A stretch of 60,098 bases of DNA from Oscillospiraceae bacterium (GTDB lineage: Bacteria; Bacillota; Clostridia; Oscillospirales; Acutalibacteraceae), in NCBI GenBank assembly GCA_031268095.1, contig JAIRXU010000016.1, forward strand, positions 1-60,098. The letters are read 5' to 3'. The first letter of the stretch is position 1. Every line of letters begins with the position of its first letter. Of this stretch, positions 1-8,256 are shown in pieces. The translations under genes and the position numbers were made by a program. A model generated the notes under the pieces. That model was not told where the DNA came from. It did no database searches and was given only the letters and a program-made list of their open reading frames with translations.

Positions 1-108
1 TGGCGTGGCATCGCAACTCGCTACGCGAAAACCACCGATTCTTTCCTTGCCGCCGTCCAAATTCGCTGTTTTGCCATCTGGGCGCAGAAAAAATTGAAAC
101 TCGTGTAG
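1..108 (+). pseudogene. IS5-type transposase, C-terminal end (runs off left edge)
   Basis: Frame 1 is open from the first base to a TAG at 106-108 and encodes 35 residues beginning WRGIATRYAK and continuing LAAVQIRCFAIW. This matches the closing segment of IS5-family DDE transposases, where an RxxTRY-like motif is followed by a hydrophobic helix. The rest lies outside the window, so it cannot be said whether the transposase is intact. It ends 16 bases before the first usable start of the next ORF, which itself looks 5'-truncated, so this insertion probably interrupted that gene. The family assignment is by recognition of a short tail and is moderately sure. Confidence 0.6.
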
Positions 109-124
109 ACACTGTATAGTAACG

Positions 125-868
125 TTGGGAGCTGACTTGAAAGACAACCGTGTGCAGCTTGCAACCATTTTTCTCGAATATGGCGGCTATAACTTACGGA
201 CCTCCGAACTTTCCGGTATCACACAAACCGATCGTTTTTATGAGGTCAGGGACGCAAGCGCCTTGACGGATGTATTCAATAAAATCCATACTGATTTGTT
301 TGATTCTGCCAAGCGCGAATTGGGCGCCGGAAAAAATATCATCACTGTCCCTCCCAACGGGGTAAACATGCTCAACTTTATTTTTGAGCAGGATTCTCCG
401 GACGCTTTGTTTGAACTCACGGACCCGCTCGGCGCTAAAACATATACAAAGAGCGACGCCGTCCTTATGGGAAACCTTTGTGTTCTCTCCATCGCAAACC
501 CCACCGCCGGATGGTGGTACTGCAACCTGAGCGGGGGAACCGCTACGGAGGGCGAAACAGGAACGAAGTCGTCTCTCCTGGCGAGTGCAGAAAATTTCCT
601 CCAAGGTCCTGTCGGTGGCTTGGCTGCCTCTAGTGTCCTCAGCATCCCAACAGGCCTTTTGACGAATTGGCTCTATGACAAAATAAAACCGCCTGAAAAA
701 TCAGCGGCGAACGTGATCCCATTTCCGAACGCTTCTAAAAAAGCGAAGCGGAAGCGCGCCGTCGCCATCCTTACGGCTTGCGTTGTTGCCGTTGTCACAT
801 ATATGGGGGCGAACGGGCTCTTCCGTCCGCATGCTCTCGCTACTCTGTTCCAGTTTTATAGTGCCTAA
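125..868 (+). pseudogene. 5'-truncated VWA-domain membrane protein
   Basis: The frame is open from base 98. The first usable start is a TTG at 125 with no convincing Shine-Dalgarno sequence, and the residues before it (IVTLGADLKDN in the open frame) read like an internal VWA strand rather than an N-terminus. The first 60 residues resemble the end of a von Willebrand factor A domain (FYEVRDASALTDVFNKI is the usual closing helix). A beta-rich region follows to about residue 140, then a lysine-rich stretch and a hydrophobic segment near residues 212-232. The MIDAS-bearing N-terminal part is missing and an IS5-type transposase tail lies immediately upstream. Most likely a gene cut by IS insertion; the missing part may lie on the far side of the element. 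Confidence 0.55.
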
Positions 869-885
869 ATTCCTGTTCTCAATGA

Positions 886-911
886 AAGAGCCGCGCCAAA
901 GCGCGGCTCTT
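886..911. terminator. Bidirectional terminator between convergent genes
   Basis: A perfect 11-bp inverted repeat (AAGAGCCGCGC / GCGCGGCTCTT) with a CAAA loop is followed by a T-rich stretch on the plus strand and preceded by an A-rich one. It lies between the VWA remnant (plus) and zapA (minus) and can serve both. Confidence 0.85.
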
Positions 912-932
912 TCTTCGTTTATCCTGCCTCTT

Positions 933-1274
933 TTACCGCTTCCGCTTCAAATCCATCAGCTCTTTGTGCAGCCGCTCCGCTTCGTGACGGGAAAGCTCCG
1001 CTTCTTTCTTCAGCCGCGCGGCGTCTTCCAAATAATCCTGGATCCCGGCGCGCAGACCCTCGGCCGTAACGAGCGCCTGGCGGGCCTCGTCCATGGCGTT
1101 GAGCGCGCAGAGCACCGCCGCCTGGGTCGCGGACATCCGCCCCTGCTCCTGCAGCAGCGCACGCATTTTATTTTCCAGCTCCGCGGCCAGCGACGCGACG
1201 TACGGTTCCTCGTTCTCGGAAACCAGAACGTATTCTACCCCGCATATCGTGATTTGTATCCGATTCTTCTCCAA
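933..1274 (-). CDS. zapA: Cell division protein ZapA
   Basis: About 113 residues starting at a TTG at 1274-1272, chosen because a GAGGGGG Shine-Dalgarno lies 8-9 bases upstream; the longer reading to 1346 adds non-homologous residues. The N-terminus (LEKNRIQITICGVEYVLVSE) is the beta-hairpin typical of ZapA, followed by a helix (EEPYVASLAAELENKM) and a long coiled coil to the end. ZapA is cytoplasmic and bundles FtsZ filaments at the division ring. It stands alone on the minus strand, back to back with the argC promoter. Length and layout fit the family; the lysine/arginine-rich tail (LKRKR) is unremarkable. Confidence 0.85.
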   Translation of the reverse strand: MEKNRIQITICGVEYVLVSENEEPYVASLAAELENKMRALLQEQGRMSATQAAVLCALNAMDEARQALVTAEGLRAGIQDYLEDAARLKKEAELSRHEAERLHKELMDLKRKR

Positions 1275-1384
1275 AACACTTGTCCCCCTCAATGGCGGTC
1301 CTCCGGATTCCCTTTCTATTATACAGGATTGCGCCGGACATTGCAAGCTTTTTCACGATCTCCCGTTTTTCTTCCCCTGCCCCC

Positions 1385-1412
1385 TTGACATTTCCGAAAA
1401 ATATGCTATACT
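1385..1412 (+). promoter_or_regulatory. Sigma-A promoter of the arg cluster
   Basis: TTGACA at 1385-1390 and TATACT at 1407-1412 with a 16-bp spacer. The predicted start near 1419 gives a leader of about 80 bases, AT-rich with TATTC repeats, before argC. No symmetrical ARG box could be confirmed in it. Confidence 0.75.
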
Positions 1413-1499
1413 ATACCATAAAGCTTCCGTAGTATTCGTTGTTATTCATTTTTATTGTATATTTTGTGTATATTCCAGAGAGGAGATCGAAGGAAAGAT

Positions 1500-2459
1500 A
1501 TGATCGTATTCATCGACGGGCGGGAAGGAACCACTGGCCTGCGGATTGAGCAGCGGCTGGCCGCCAGGCAGGATATCCGGCTGCTCACGCTGTCCGAATC
1601 CCAGCGCAAGAACCCTGCCGCCCGCGCCGAAGCCCTCGCCGCCGCCGATGTGGCCTTCCTCTGCCTGCCGGACGCCGCCGCGCGGGAGGCCGTGTCCCTG
1701 CTGGGGGACGGCCGTGCCGTGCTGATCGACGCCTCCGCCGCGCACCGCACCGCGCCCGGCTGGGCTTATGGCTTTCCGGAACTGGGCCCGGCGTTCCGCG
1801 AAGCCATCCGGCGCGGGACGCGTGTCGCCGTTCCCGGCTGCCATGCCAGCGGCTTTCTGGCTCTGACGGCGCCGCTGCGCCGGGCCGGCCTCCTGCCCCG
1901 GGACGCCCTGCTCCACTGTTTCTCCCTGACTGGCTACACCGGCGGCGGGAAATCCATGATCGCCGCCTACGAATCCGGCGGCCGCGTCGGGCAGGACCCG
2001 CTCGCCGCCCCGCGTCAGTATGCCTTGGGCCAGTCGCACAAGCACCTGCCGGAGATGCGGACCGTCGCAAATCTGGCGGCGGCGCCGCTCTTCTGCCCGG
2101 TCGTGGCGGATTTTGACTGCGGTATGGAAGTGACCGTCCCGCTCCACCGCGCGCAGCTCAGCGGCAGCCCCGCCGCCGCAAGTTCCCGCCGCGACCCGAA
2201 AGCGGCGCTGCTGGACTGCTACCGCGCGGCTTACCGGGATGAACCCCTGATCCTCGTCGGCGCGCCGGACGAAGACGGCTTCCTTTCCGCGGGCGCGCTG
2301 CGGGGCCGGGATTCCATGGAACTCACCGTCGAAGGCAGTTCTGACCGTCTGCTGCTGATCGCCCGCTTCGATAACCTCGGCAAGGGCGCGTCCGGCGCGG
2401 CGGTCCAGTGCCTCAACCTCGTCCTGGGCGCGCCGGAAACAGAGGGCCTTTGCCCATGA
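1500..2459 (+). CDS. argC: N-acetyl-gamma-glutamyl-phosphate reductase
   Basis: 319 residues. ATG at 1500 is preceded by GAGAGGAG and AAGGAAAG; the ORF extension to 1455 lacks a binding site. ArgC reduces N-acetylglutamyl phosphate with NADPH to the semialdehyde, the third step of ornithine/arginine synthesis, in the cytoplasm. The NADP-binding start (FIDGREGTTGLRIEQRL) and the catalytic cysteine motif VPGCHASGF (Cys114) are visible. The length and the DGREGTTGLRI start are those of the shorter type 2 ArgC. It heads the cluster behind a strong promoter, and its stop overlaps the next start by four bases (ATGA), implying translational coupling to the nucleoside phosphorylase. Confidence 0.93.
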   Translation: MIVFIDGREGTTGLRIEQRLAARQDIRLLTLSESQRKNPAARAEALAAADVAFLCLPDAAAREAVSLLGDGRAVLIDASAAHRTAPGWAYGFPELGPAFREAIRRGTRVAVPGCHASGFLALTAPLRRAGLLPRDALLHCFSLTGYTGGGKSMIAAYESGGRVGQDPLAAPRQYALGQSHKHLPEMRTVANLAAAPLFCPVVADFDCGMEVTVPLHRAQLSGSPAAASSRRDPKAALLDCYRAAYRDEPLILVGAPDEDGFLSAGALRGRDSMELTVEGSSDRLLLIARFDNLGKGASGAAVQCLNLVLGAPETEGLCP

Positions 2460-3232
2460 GTATTCTGGATACGTTCGATCCCAGCCCGGAGGCTATCATC
2501 ATGCCCAAACTCATCCGTCCGGCGCGCGGCGCGGAAACGCCGCTGCCGGAAACCGTGCTCGTCACCTTCCGCAAGGAGATTACGGAGCGGCTGCTCCAGC
2601 GTTTTGCGCCCGAAGTCGTCGGCGCGTGCGCGCTGGGGCGGACGGTGCAGCTCTACCGCTTTGTGTGCGAGAGCAAACCGTTCGGCTTTTACAATACGTT
2701 GGTCGGCGGCGCGCCGAACGCCATTTTGCTGGAACAAGCCATCGCCATGGGCGGCCGGCGCATCCTTGTCTTCGGCACCTGCGGGGCGCTGCGGCCCGAT
2801 CTGACCAGCGGGCATTTCATCCTGCCGACGGAGGCCTACCGCGACGAGGGCGTGAGCTATCACTACGCCCCGCCCGGCGACTGGATCCGTGTGCCGACGG
2901 CGCAGAGGCTGGGCGAAATCTTCGATGAACTGGGCCTACCCTACACGAAAGGGCGGACTTGGACGACCGACGCGTTCTTCCGCGAAACGCCGCGCAACAC
3001 GCAGCTGCGGCGAGAGCAGGGATGCCTTGCCGTGGAGATGGAGTGCGCTTCCCTGATGGCGGTGGCGCAGCTGCGCGGCGCGGAGGTCTACCAATTTTTT
3101 TATGCGGACGATTGCCTGACCGGCAATACATGGGACCGACGCACCATGGGCGCGGAAACGCAGGACACGCAGGAACGGGTTCTTGCGGCGGCGCTGGCGG
3201 TCGCGCTGAAGCTATCCGCAATAAACCCATGA
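2456..3232 (+). CDS. Purine/uridine nucleoside phosphorylase-family protein
   Basis: 258 residues from the ATG at 2456 that overlaps the argC stop. The fold signature of the PNP/UDP phosphorylase superfamily is present: a glycine-rich strand (ILVFGTCGALRPDL, about residues 102-115), a substrate region (YRDEGVSYHY) and the base/ribose-binding segment CLAVEMECASLMAVA (around residue 190), where VEMEC is the diagnostic motif. Such enzymes split nucleosides with phosphate into base and sugar 1-phosphate. The substrate cannot be told from the sequence. Coupling to argC is unusual; no arginine role is known for the family, so this may be simple co-transcription. Confidence 0.8.
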   Translation: MSILDTFDPSPEAIIMPKLIRPARGAETPLPETVLVTFRKEITERLLQRFAPEVVGACALGRTVQLYRFVCESKPFGFYNTLVGGAPNAILLEQAIAMGGRRILVFGTCGALRPDLTSGHFILPTEAYRDEGVSYHYAPPGDWIRVPTAQRLGEIFDELGLPYTKGRTWTTDAFFRETPRNTQLRREQGCLAVEMECASLMAVAQLRGAEVYQFFYADDCLTGNTWDRRTMGAETQDTQERVLAAALAVALKLSAINP

Positions 3233-3238
3233 ATATTA

Positions 3239-3398
3239 GAACTTGTATTCGCAAGATTGGGGGGTGGGTTTTCGAGAGATTTTTTTCGGAAATCAAGGAA
3301 GAAATCCGCAGCCTTGCTGACGCAAGGCAAGAATTTCTGACGCAGAGTTCCGGAAAAAGATCCGAAAAGACGCCGCGCAAGATTGTGAATACGAGTTC
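3239..3398. repeat. 160-bp near-perfect palindrome, MITE-like
   Basis: The intergenic region folds back on itself along its whole length. The ends GAACTTGTATTC and GAATACGAGTTC match with one mismatch; inner arms (TTTTCG, TTTCGGAA with partners) pair with few gaps; the centre is GCCTTG-CTGACG-CAAGGC at 3311-3328. TTA flanks both ends (3236-3238 and 3399-3401), a possible target duplication. There is no coding content. It could be a non-autonomous transposable element or a long hairpin RNA or attenuator between the phosphorylase and kinase genes. No second copy was seen in the window. Confidence 0.6.
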
Positions 3399-3426
3399 TT
3401 AATCTGTCCGAAAGGGGATCCGCTCC

Positions 3427-4023
3427 ATGCCCGTCCCGAAAGACACGCCCGCGCCCCTTCCCTCGTTTCAGCACCTGATCCTCCTGCGCGGAAACAGCGG
3501 CAGCGGCAAAACGACCGCCGCCCAAGCGCTGCGCTGCGCCATGCGGGAACGCTTCGGCCGGGGCGGCACCATGCTTGTGTCCCAGGACGTGATCCGCATC
3601 GACCTGCTCGACGTCAGGGATACCGGCGACAACGAATCCATCACGCTGATCCGCGAGATTTGCGCCTACGGGCAGCGGGCTGGAAAACACGTCATTCTCG
3701 AAGGAATTCTTGACCGCTGGAAATACGGCGCGATGCTCTCGGATCTCCTGGCGCGCTGGCAGCGCCCCGCCCCGCCGGCCGATCCCTCTGCCCCGGTCTG
3801 TCAGGCGGCGCGCGGCCAAACCCACGTATACTATTATGACGTTCCGCTGGAAATCACGCTGGACCGTCACGACACGCGCCCGCAAAAAGATCTGTTCACA
3901 AAAGAGGACATGCGCCGCTGGTATAACACGGACAACCGGCTGCATGTCCCGGGGGAACAGATCCTGACCGCGGATCTGTCCGTCAGCGAGGCCGTCGCGC
4001 GCATGCTCCGGGCGCTTCCCTAA
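3427..4023 (+). CDS. P-loop kinase-like protein (AAA_33/zeta-toxin-type fold)
   Basis: 198 residues. A Walker A loop GNSGSGKTT sits at residues 22-30 after a hydrophobic strand (LILLRG). A second strand-helix carries DVIRIDLLDVRDTGDNES, an HVILEG strand follows, and YYYDVPLEITLDRHDTRP resembles the lid region of small-molecule kinases. These features fit P-loop kinases of the AAA_33 / uridine-kinase-like group that phosphorylate small molecules. There is no antitoxin partner next to it, so a zeta toxin role is unsupported. The substrate is unknown. It follows the palindromic element and precedes a lipoprotein gene on the same strand. Confidence 0.6.
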   Translation: MPVPKDTPAPLPSFQHLILLRGNSGSGKTTAAQALRCAMRERFGRGGTMLVSQDVIRIDLLDVRDTGDNESITLIREICAYGQRAGKHVILEGILDRWKYGAMLSDLLARWQRPAPPADPSAPVCQAARGQTHVYYYDVPLEITLDRHDTRPQKDLFTKEDMRRWYNTDNRLHVPGEQILTADLSVSEAVARMLRALP

Positions 4024-4060
4024 TTTTATGTTCAGTCCAGGAAAGAAAGGCGGGCTTCCC

Positions 4061-5131
4061 ATGTCCGTTCCCAAAAAACTCCTCGCTTCCCTCCTCGCCC
4101 TCGCCCTGCTGCTGTCCCTCTTCGCCTGTTCACCGTCTGCGGACGGACCCCTGACCGCCGACGCCTGGATTGCCAAAGGCGAAAAATACCTGCTTGACCT
4201 CGACTACGAGCAGGCCATTCTGGCCTTCGACGAGGCCATCAAAATCGACCCGAAAAATCCGCGCGCGCAGATCGGGCCCGTCGTCGTCTGGGTGCTCAAT
4301 CCCGACCGCCCTGCCGCCCCGCCCGTTTGGCCGTCGGACCTGCCGCCGCTGCCCGCGGACAGCCCGGCCAACCCCCTCGACCCGGCCAATCCAGATCCGG
4401 AAATCATCTTGCCGCCGATTCTGAAATGGCTCGAGGACCACGGCCTGCTCGATTTCCTGCAAAAGCTGCTCGAACGGCTGGCCGAGCGCTGGCCGGAGAT
4501 CCCGCTGTTCCAAACGGAGCTGGCGCGCGCGAAGGAGCTTCCTCCCGTCTCTGGTGGCGCGGCTACCACGGAGTCCAAAGTGCCAGACAATGTGTTCAGC
4601 AAAAAAGATTTGGATGCCATCGGGCTGGGAGATATCGACTACACTTTGTCGGCGTCCGCCATTGCAGCAAAACTTGGATATCCAAAAAGCCGTATAGTGG
4701 GCCCAAACACATCAGAAGCAGCCAGTACCTATTTACTTTACGATGTCGGCATTGCTATCGTTTACTATCCACAGGACTATGAGGGCAGTGCGCAATCTGT
4801 TGAAATCCAGTATCCTGAATATGCCGATCAAACCAAATTACCTTTTGGATTGCATTTTGGAATGGGGGTTGAAGAGGCGGTCGGTCTATTTTATGTCTCT
4901 CCAGATAGTACGTTATATCCGTTGCGACTCTCCGAAAACTCAGAAGGTAATATATATCGTTTTTCCCATAGCCGGGCAACCTGGCAGGTCGTGTTTTATA
5001 GCGATAATGACCCTCATCTCTATGTTTATTATGATTTTTTAGAGGAAGAAAAGCACTTTTTTCTTTCCCTGCATTTTGACTCTAACATTTTATCTTACGT
5101 TGACTTACGATTTTCCATACCTATAGCCTAA
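4061..5131 (+). CDS. TPR-containing lipoprotein, chimeric composition
   Basis: 356 residues from ATG 4061, behind GAAAGAAAGGCGGG; an in-frame ATG at 4028 has no binding site. The signal peptide ends in a lipobox (LLSLFAC), so it should be anchored on the outer face of the membrane. A TPR unit follows (AWIAKGEKYLLDLDYEQAIL, around residues 30-63), then a proline-rich linker and a C-terminal domain of no recognised family. The DNA becomes clearly AT-richer from about 4565 to the end, suggesting that the C-terminal domain was acquired separately. It is the first of three adjacent lipoprotein genes with related signal peptides. Confidence 0.75.
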   Translation: MSVPKKLLASLLALALLLSLFACSPSADGPLTADAWIAKGEKYLLDLDYEQAILAFDEAIKIDPKNPRAQIGPVVVWVLNPDRPAAPPVWPSDLPPLPADSPANPLDPANPDPEIILPPILKWLEDHGLLDFLQKLLERLAERWPEIPLFQTELARAKELPPVSGGAATTESKVPDNVFSKKDLDAIGLGDIDYTLSASAIAAKLGYPKSRIVGPNTSEAASTYLLYDVGIAIVYYPQDYEGSAQSVEIQYPEYADQTKLPFGLHFGMGVEEAVGLFYVSPDSTLYPLRLSENSEGNIYRFSHSRATWQVVFYSDNDPHLYVYYDFLEEEKHFFLSLHFDSNILSYVDLRFSIPIA

Positions 5132-5141
5132 GGAGGTCCCC

Positions 5142-6299
5142 ATGAAACGCTTTCCCGCTCTCATCCTCGCCCTTGCCCTGCTTGTCGGCCTCTTCGCCTG
5201 TTCCCCCCAACCCCAGCCCGCCGGCGACCGAAGCGCCCCAGCCGTTTCCTCGGCCGCCGCGCCTCCCGTCTCCACGGAGCCTTCCGCCCCCACGGCTTCC
5301 CCCGGCGGCGCTGCGGAAAGCGACGTCCGCGAGGCCATCCGGCAATACAACAGCGCGGCATCGGCGGAAAAAACAACCGAGGCCCCCAAGAAAAAATGGC
5401 TGCTGGAGCGGGCGGATAGTTATTCTGCCGACGGAACCCTTGGTTCCCATTTTACACACCAGTACGATGCAAACGGGAATCAAATCAGGTTGGATAATTA
5501 TGATTCTGACGGCTTTCATTCCTATAGAACGTACCAGGTCGATGCAGACGGGAATCAAATCAGGTCTGATGAGTATTCTTCCGATGGCTTTCATTCCTAT
5601 GAAACGTACCAGGTTGACGCAAACGGGAATCGAACCAGGTCTGATTATTATTTCGACGGCAGTCATGACTACAGAACGTACCAGTACGACGCGAACGGAA
5701 ATCAAACCAGGGTTGATTATTATTATTCTAACGGCAGTCATTTCTATCAGACATATCAGTACAACGCGAACGGGAATCAAACTAGGTATGACGAGTATTC
5801 TCCCGATGGCGGTCATTCCTATCAGACATATCAGTACGACGCGAACGGGAATCAAACTAGGTATGATGAGTATTCTTACGACGGCAGTCATTTCTATCAA
5901 ACGTACCAAGTCGACGTGAACGGGAATCAAACCAGGACTGATAATTATTCTCCCGACGGCAGTCATTCCTATACGACGTACGAGTACGATGCAAACGGGA
6001 ATCAAATCAGGGTTGATAATTATGATTCCGGCGGCAATCATGCCTCCCGGACATACCAGTATGACGAGAACGGGAATCAAACCAGGTGTGATAGTTATTC
6101 TTCTAACGGCAGTCATGGCTATAGAACGTACCAGTTCGACAAGAACGGAAATCAAACCAGGGTTGATGAGTATTTTTACGGCAGTCATTCCTATGGAACG
6201 TACCGGTACGACAAGAACGGCAACAAGATCAGAGAAGATTCTTACGATTCCGACGGCAAGCTCAGTCGCTATGCCCTCTATACCTACACCGAAGCATAA
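5142..6299 (+). CDS. Lipoprotein with eleven 25-residue YD-like repeats
   Basis: 385 residues; AAGGAGG lies 5-6 bases before the ATG. The signal peptide has a lipobox (VGLFAC). After a serine/proline/alanine linker comes SDVREAIRQYNSAASA, shared with the next lipoprotein. From about residue 106 to the end are eleven units of 24-25 residues of the form TYQYDANGNQTRxDxYSxDG, rich in Tyr, Asp, Asn and Gly. They recall YD/RHS-type or MORN-like surface repeats but match neither exactly. The function is unknown; a cell-surface binding role is inference. The antisense strand is also open over most of the gene because of the repeat. Confidence 0.7.
   Translation: MKRFPALILALALLVGLFACSPQPQPAGDRSAPAVSSAAAPPVSTEPSAPTASPGGAAESDVREAIRQYNSAASAEKTTEAPKKKWLLERADSYSADGTLGSHFTHQYDANGNQIRLDNYDSDGFHSYRTYQVDADGNQIRSDEYSSDGFHSYETYQVDANGNRTRSDYYFDGSHDYRTYQYDANGNQTRVDYYYSNGSHFYQTYQYNANGNQTRYDEYSPDGGHSYQTYQYDANGNQTRYDEYSYDGSHFYQTYQVDVNGNQTRTDNYSPDGSHSYTTYEYDANGNQIRVDNYDSGGNHASRTYQYDENGNQTRCDSYSSNGSHGYRTYQFDKNGNQTRVDEYFYGSHSYGTYRYDKNGNKIREDSYDSDGKLSRYALYTYTEA
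5458..6270 (+). repeat. Tandem 75-bp coding repeat, about 11 copies
   Basis: Units of about 75 bp (two are 72 bp) recur through the 3' two-thirds of the lipoprotein gene. Each contains GACGCGAACGGGAATCAAA or a close variant, and adjacent units near 5760-5880 are the most alike. Such arrays tend to change copy number by recombination. Confidence 0.85.
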
Positions 6300-6311
6300 G
6301 GAGGCCTCCCC

Positions 6312-6902
6312 ATGAAACGCATTCCGGTCCTCATCCTCACTCTAGCCCTGCTTCTTTCTCTCTCTGCTTGCTCACCGTCCGCGGACGGACCGTCTGCGGA
6401 CGGACCCTCTTCAGACGCATCGTCTGCGGACGCGCCCTCTGTGCCCCCATCCCCGTCTGTTTCCGCACCCACGGACCCTCCCGGCGCCACAGCTTCCCCC
6501 GGCGGCGCTACGGAAAGCGACGTCCGCGAGGCCATCCGGCAGTACAACAGCGCGGCGTCGGCGGCGGATCAGCTGAAGTTCCTGCCGTTTGACTTTGAAA
6601 AATACCAGGCGCTGCTGGAGGGCGTCGCGGTGCTTGCGGGCGCGGGGACGTCTGATTGGGAGCGTCTTCCCCCGGACGGACCCCCCCTGCCGTGCGATAC
6701 GATTACCCGGATGCCGGACGCGACGGCGGCTTTGATGCTCCGTTACTATTATGACGCCATACAAACGACCGCCGATTTTGGCGCCGATGTCCTGCTGGAT
6801 ATCCGAAAAGCCACCGATCTTTTTGAGGCCTCCGACGCAAGCGGCGCCTCGTCAAGCACTTGGATAGTGCTGGACGGAACCATCTATCGCCTCATCCTCT
6901 GA
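6312..6902 (+). CDS. Small lipoprotein, paralogue of the preceding gene
   Basis: 196 residues; TAAGGAGG precedes the ATG. The signal peptide and lipobox (LLSLSAC) are followed by a low-complexity linker with short SADGP repeats and by ESDVREAIRQYNSAASA, nearly identical to the segment in the previous protein. The C-terminal 110 residues have no recognised family. The shared leader and module with different C-termini suggest duplication followed by domain replacement. The function is unknown. It ends 46 bases before argJ, inside the arginine cluster. Confidence 0.7.
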   Translation: MKRIPVLILTLALLLSLSACSPSADGPSADGPSSDASSADAPSVPPSPSVSAPTDPPGATASPGGATESDVREAIRQYNSAASAADQLKFLPFDFEKYQALLEGVAVLAGAGTSDWERLPPDGPPLPCDTITRMPDATAALMLRYYYDAIQTTADFGADVLLDIRKATDLFEASDASGASSSTWIVLDGTIYRLIL

Positions 6903-6948
6903 TCGCTCTCCTCTCTCTCTATCATTTATTATAAAAGGAGTTTTTGTC

Positions 6949-8187
6949 ATGCTCAACTTCTTCTCTTCCGGCGTGTGCGCGCCCCGCGGCTTCCGGGCCG
7001 GCGGGATCCACTGCGGGATCCGCAGAAATCAAAGCAAACCCGACCTGGCGCTGATTGCCGGCGACGTCCCCTGCCAGGCGGCGGCGGTGTATACGAAAAA
7101 TATCGTGAAGGCGGCGCCGCTGCTCGTGACGAAGGAGCACCTGCGCGCCGGCGCGGCGCGGGCCATCGTCGTCAACTCCGGCAACGCCAACGCCTGCGCG
7201 CCGGACGGCGAGGTCAACGCCCTGCGCATGTGCCGCGCGGCGGCGGCGGCCCTCGGCCTCGCGGCAGAAGACGTCCTCGTCGCCTCCACCGGCGTCATCG
7301 GCCAGCGGCTCAACGCCGAAGTCATCGAAAACGCCCTGCCGCGGCTGACCGCCGGTTTGTCCTCCGGCGCGGAAGGCTCCGCCGCCGCCGCCCGGGCAAT
7401 CATGACCACCGATACCGTCCCGAAAGAGTTCGCGGTGGAATGCGAGATTGGCGGCGTATCTGTCCGCATCGGCGGCATTGCCAAAGGCAGCGGCATGATT
7501 CATCCGAATATGGGCACCATGCTCTGTTTCCTTACCACCGACTGCGCGATTTCCGGCGTTCTGCTGGACCGGGCCCTGCGCAGCGCCGTGCGCGAAAGCT
7601 TCAACCGGATTTCCGTTGACGGCGACACCTCCACCAATGACATGGCCGTCCTCCTGTCCTCCGGCCTCGCGGGCAACCCAGAACTCACGGCGGAAGACAG
7701 CGATTACGCCGTCTTCGACGACGCGCTGTGCGCCCTGTGCGTCAAACTGGCCCGGGCCATGGCCGCCGACGGCGAGGGCGCGAAACACCTGATCACCTGC
7801 AAAGTCTCCGAAGCGGAAACCGAGGCCAAAGCCGAGGCCATCGCCAAAAGCGTCATCTCCTCCTCCCTGTTCAAGGCGGCCGTTTTTGGCGAAGACGCGA
7901 ACTGGGGCCGGGTGCTGTGCGCGATGGGCTATGCCGGCCAGCCCTTCAATCCCGACCGTGTGGACGTCTCCTTTCGCTCCGCGGCGGGGGAAATCGCGGT
8001 CTGCCGCCAGGGCCGCGGCCTCGCCTTTGACGAAGCCCTGGCCAAAACCGTGCTGCACGAATCCGAAGTGGAGGTTCTCGTCAGCCTCGGCGAAGAAACC
8101 GCGCCCGGCGACTTCGGCTGGTGCGAATGCTGGGGCTGTGACCTGACGTACGATTACGTCAAAATCAACGGCGACTACCGGACGTAA
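6949..8187 (+). CDS. argJ: Bifunctional ornithine acetyltransferase / N-acetylglutamate synthase
   Basis: 412 residues, ATG with AAAAGGAG 9 bases upstream. ArgJ moves the acetyl group from N-acetylornithine to glutamate, closing the acetyl cycle of arginine synthesis; some also use acetyl-CoA. The precursor cleaves itself before the nucleophilic threonine in KGSGMIHPNMGTML, here Thr190, giving alpha and beta chains. VVNSGNANAC and SVDGDTSTNDM are further family signatures. The length is normal. With argC, argB and argD nearby the pathway to ornithine is covered except the downstream carbamoyl steps, which are outside the window. Confidence 0.95.
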   Translation: MLNFFSSGVCAPRGFRAGGIHCGIRRNQSKPDLALIAGDVPCQAAAVYTKNIVKAAPLLVTKEHLRAGAARAIVVNSGNANACAPDGEVNALRMCRAAAAALGLAAEDVLVASTGVIGQRLNAEVIENALPRLTAGLSSGAEGSAAAARAIMTTDTVPKEFAVECEIGGVSVRIGGIAKGSGMIHPNMGTMLCFLTTDCAISGVLLDRALRSAVRESFNRISVDGDTSTNDMAVLLSSGLAGNPELTAEDSDYAVFDDALCALCVKLARAMAADGEGAKHLITCKVSEAETEAKAEAIAKSVISSSLFKAAVFGEDANWGRVLCAMGYAGQPFNPDRVDVSFRSAAGEIAVCRQGRGLAFDEALAKTVLHESEVEVLVSLGEETAPGDFGWCECWGCDLTYDYVKINGDYRT

Positions 8188-8228
8188 AAGAATACTTCGC
8201 GGAGGAAAAATATTTCTTCCTCTGGGGG

Positions 8229-8256
8229 TTGACATTCCGCGAAAATGGGCTATAAG
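8229..8256 (+). promoter_or_regulatory. Promoter for argB
   Basis: TTGACA at 8229-8234 and TATAAG at 8251-8256, 16-bp spacer. The leader of about 115 bases to argB contains a short inverted repeat (TGTACC / GGTACA, 8259-8282) near the likely start, a possible operator or hairpin. Confidence 0.6.

Noticed and set aside
1430-1470. Possible ARG box in the argC leader
   Set aside because: TATTC occurs as direct repeats, but the facing half-site needed for ArgR binding is not there.
3427-4023. Zeta-type toxin
   Set aside because: The P-loop kinase fold alone is not enough; there is no antitoxin gene beside it and the neighbours are a palindrome and a lipoprotein.
5121-6188. 355-codon minus-strand ORF with hydrophobic repeats
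   Set aside because: Reverse reading of the 75-bp coding repeats; the plus frame has a signal peptide, lipobox and AAGGAGG site.
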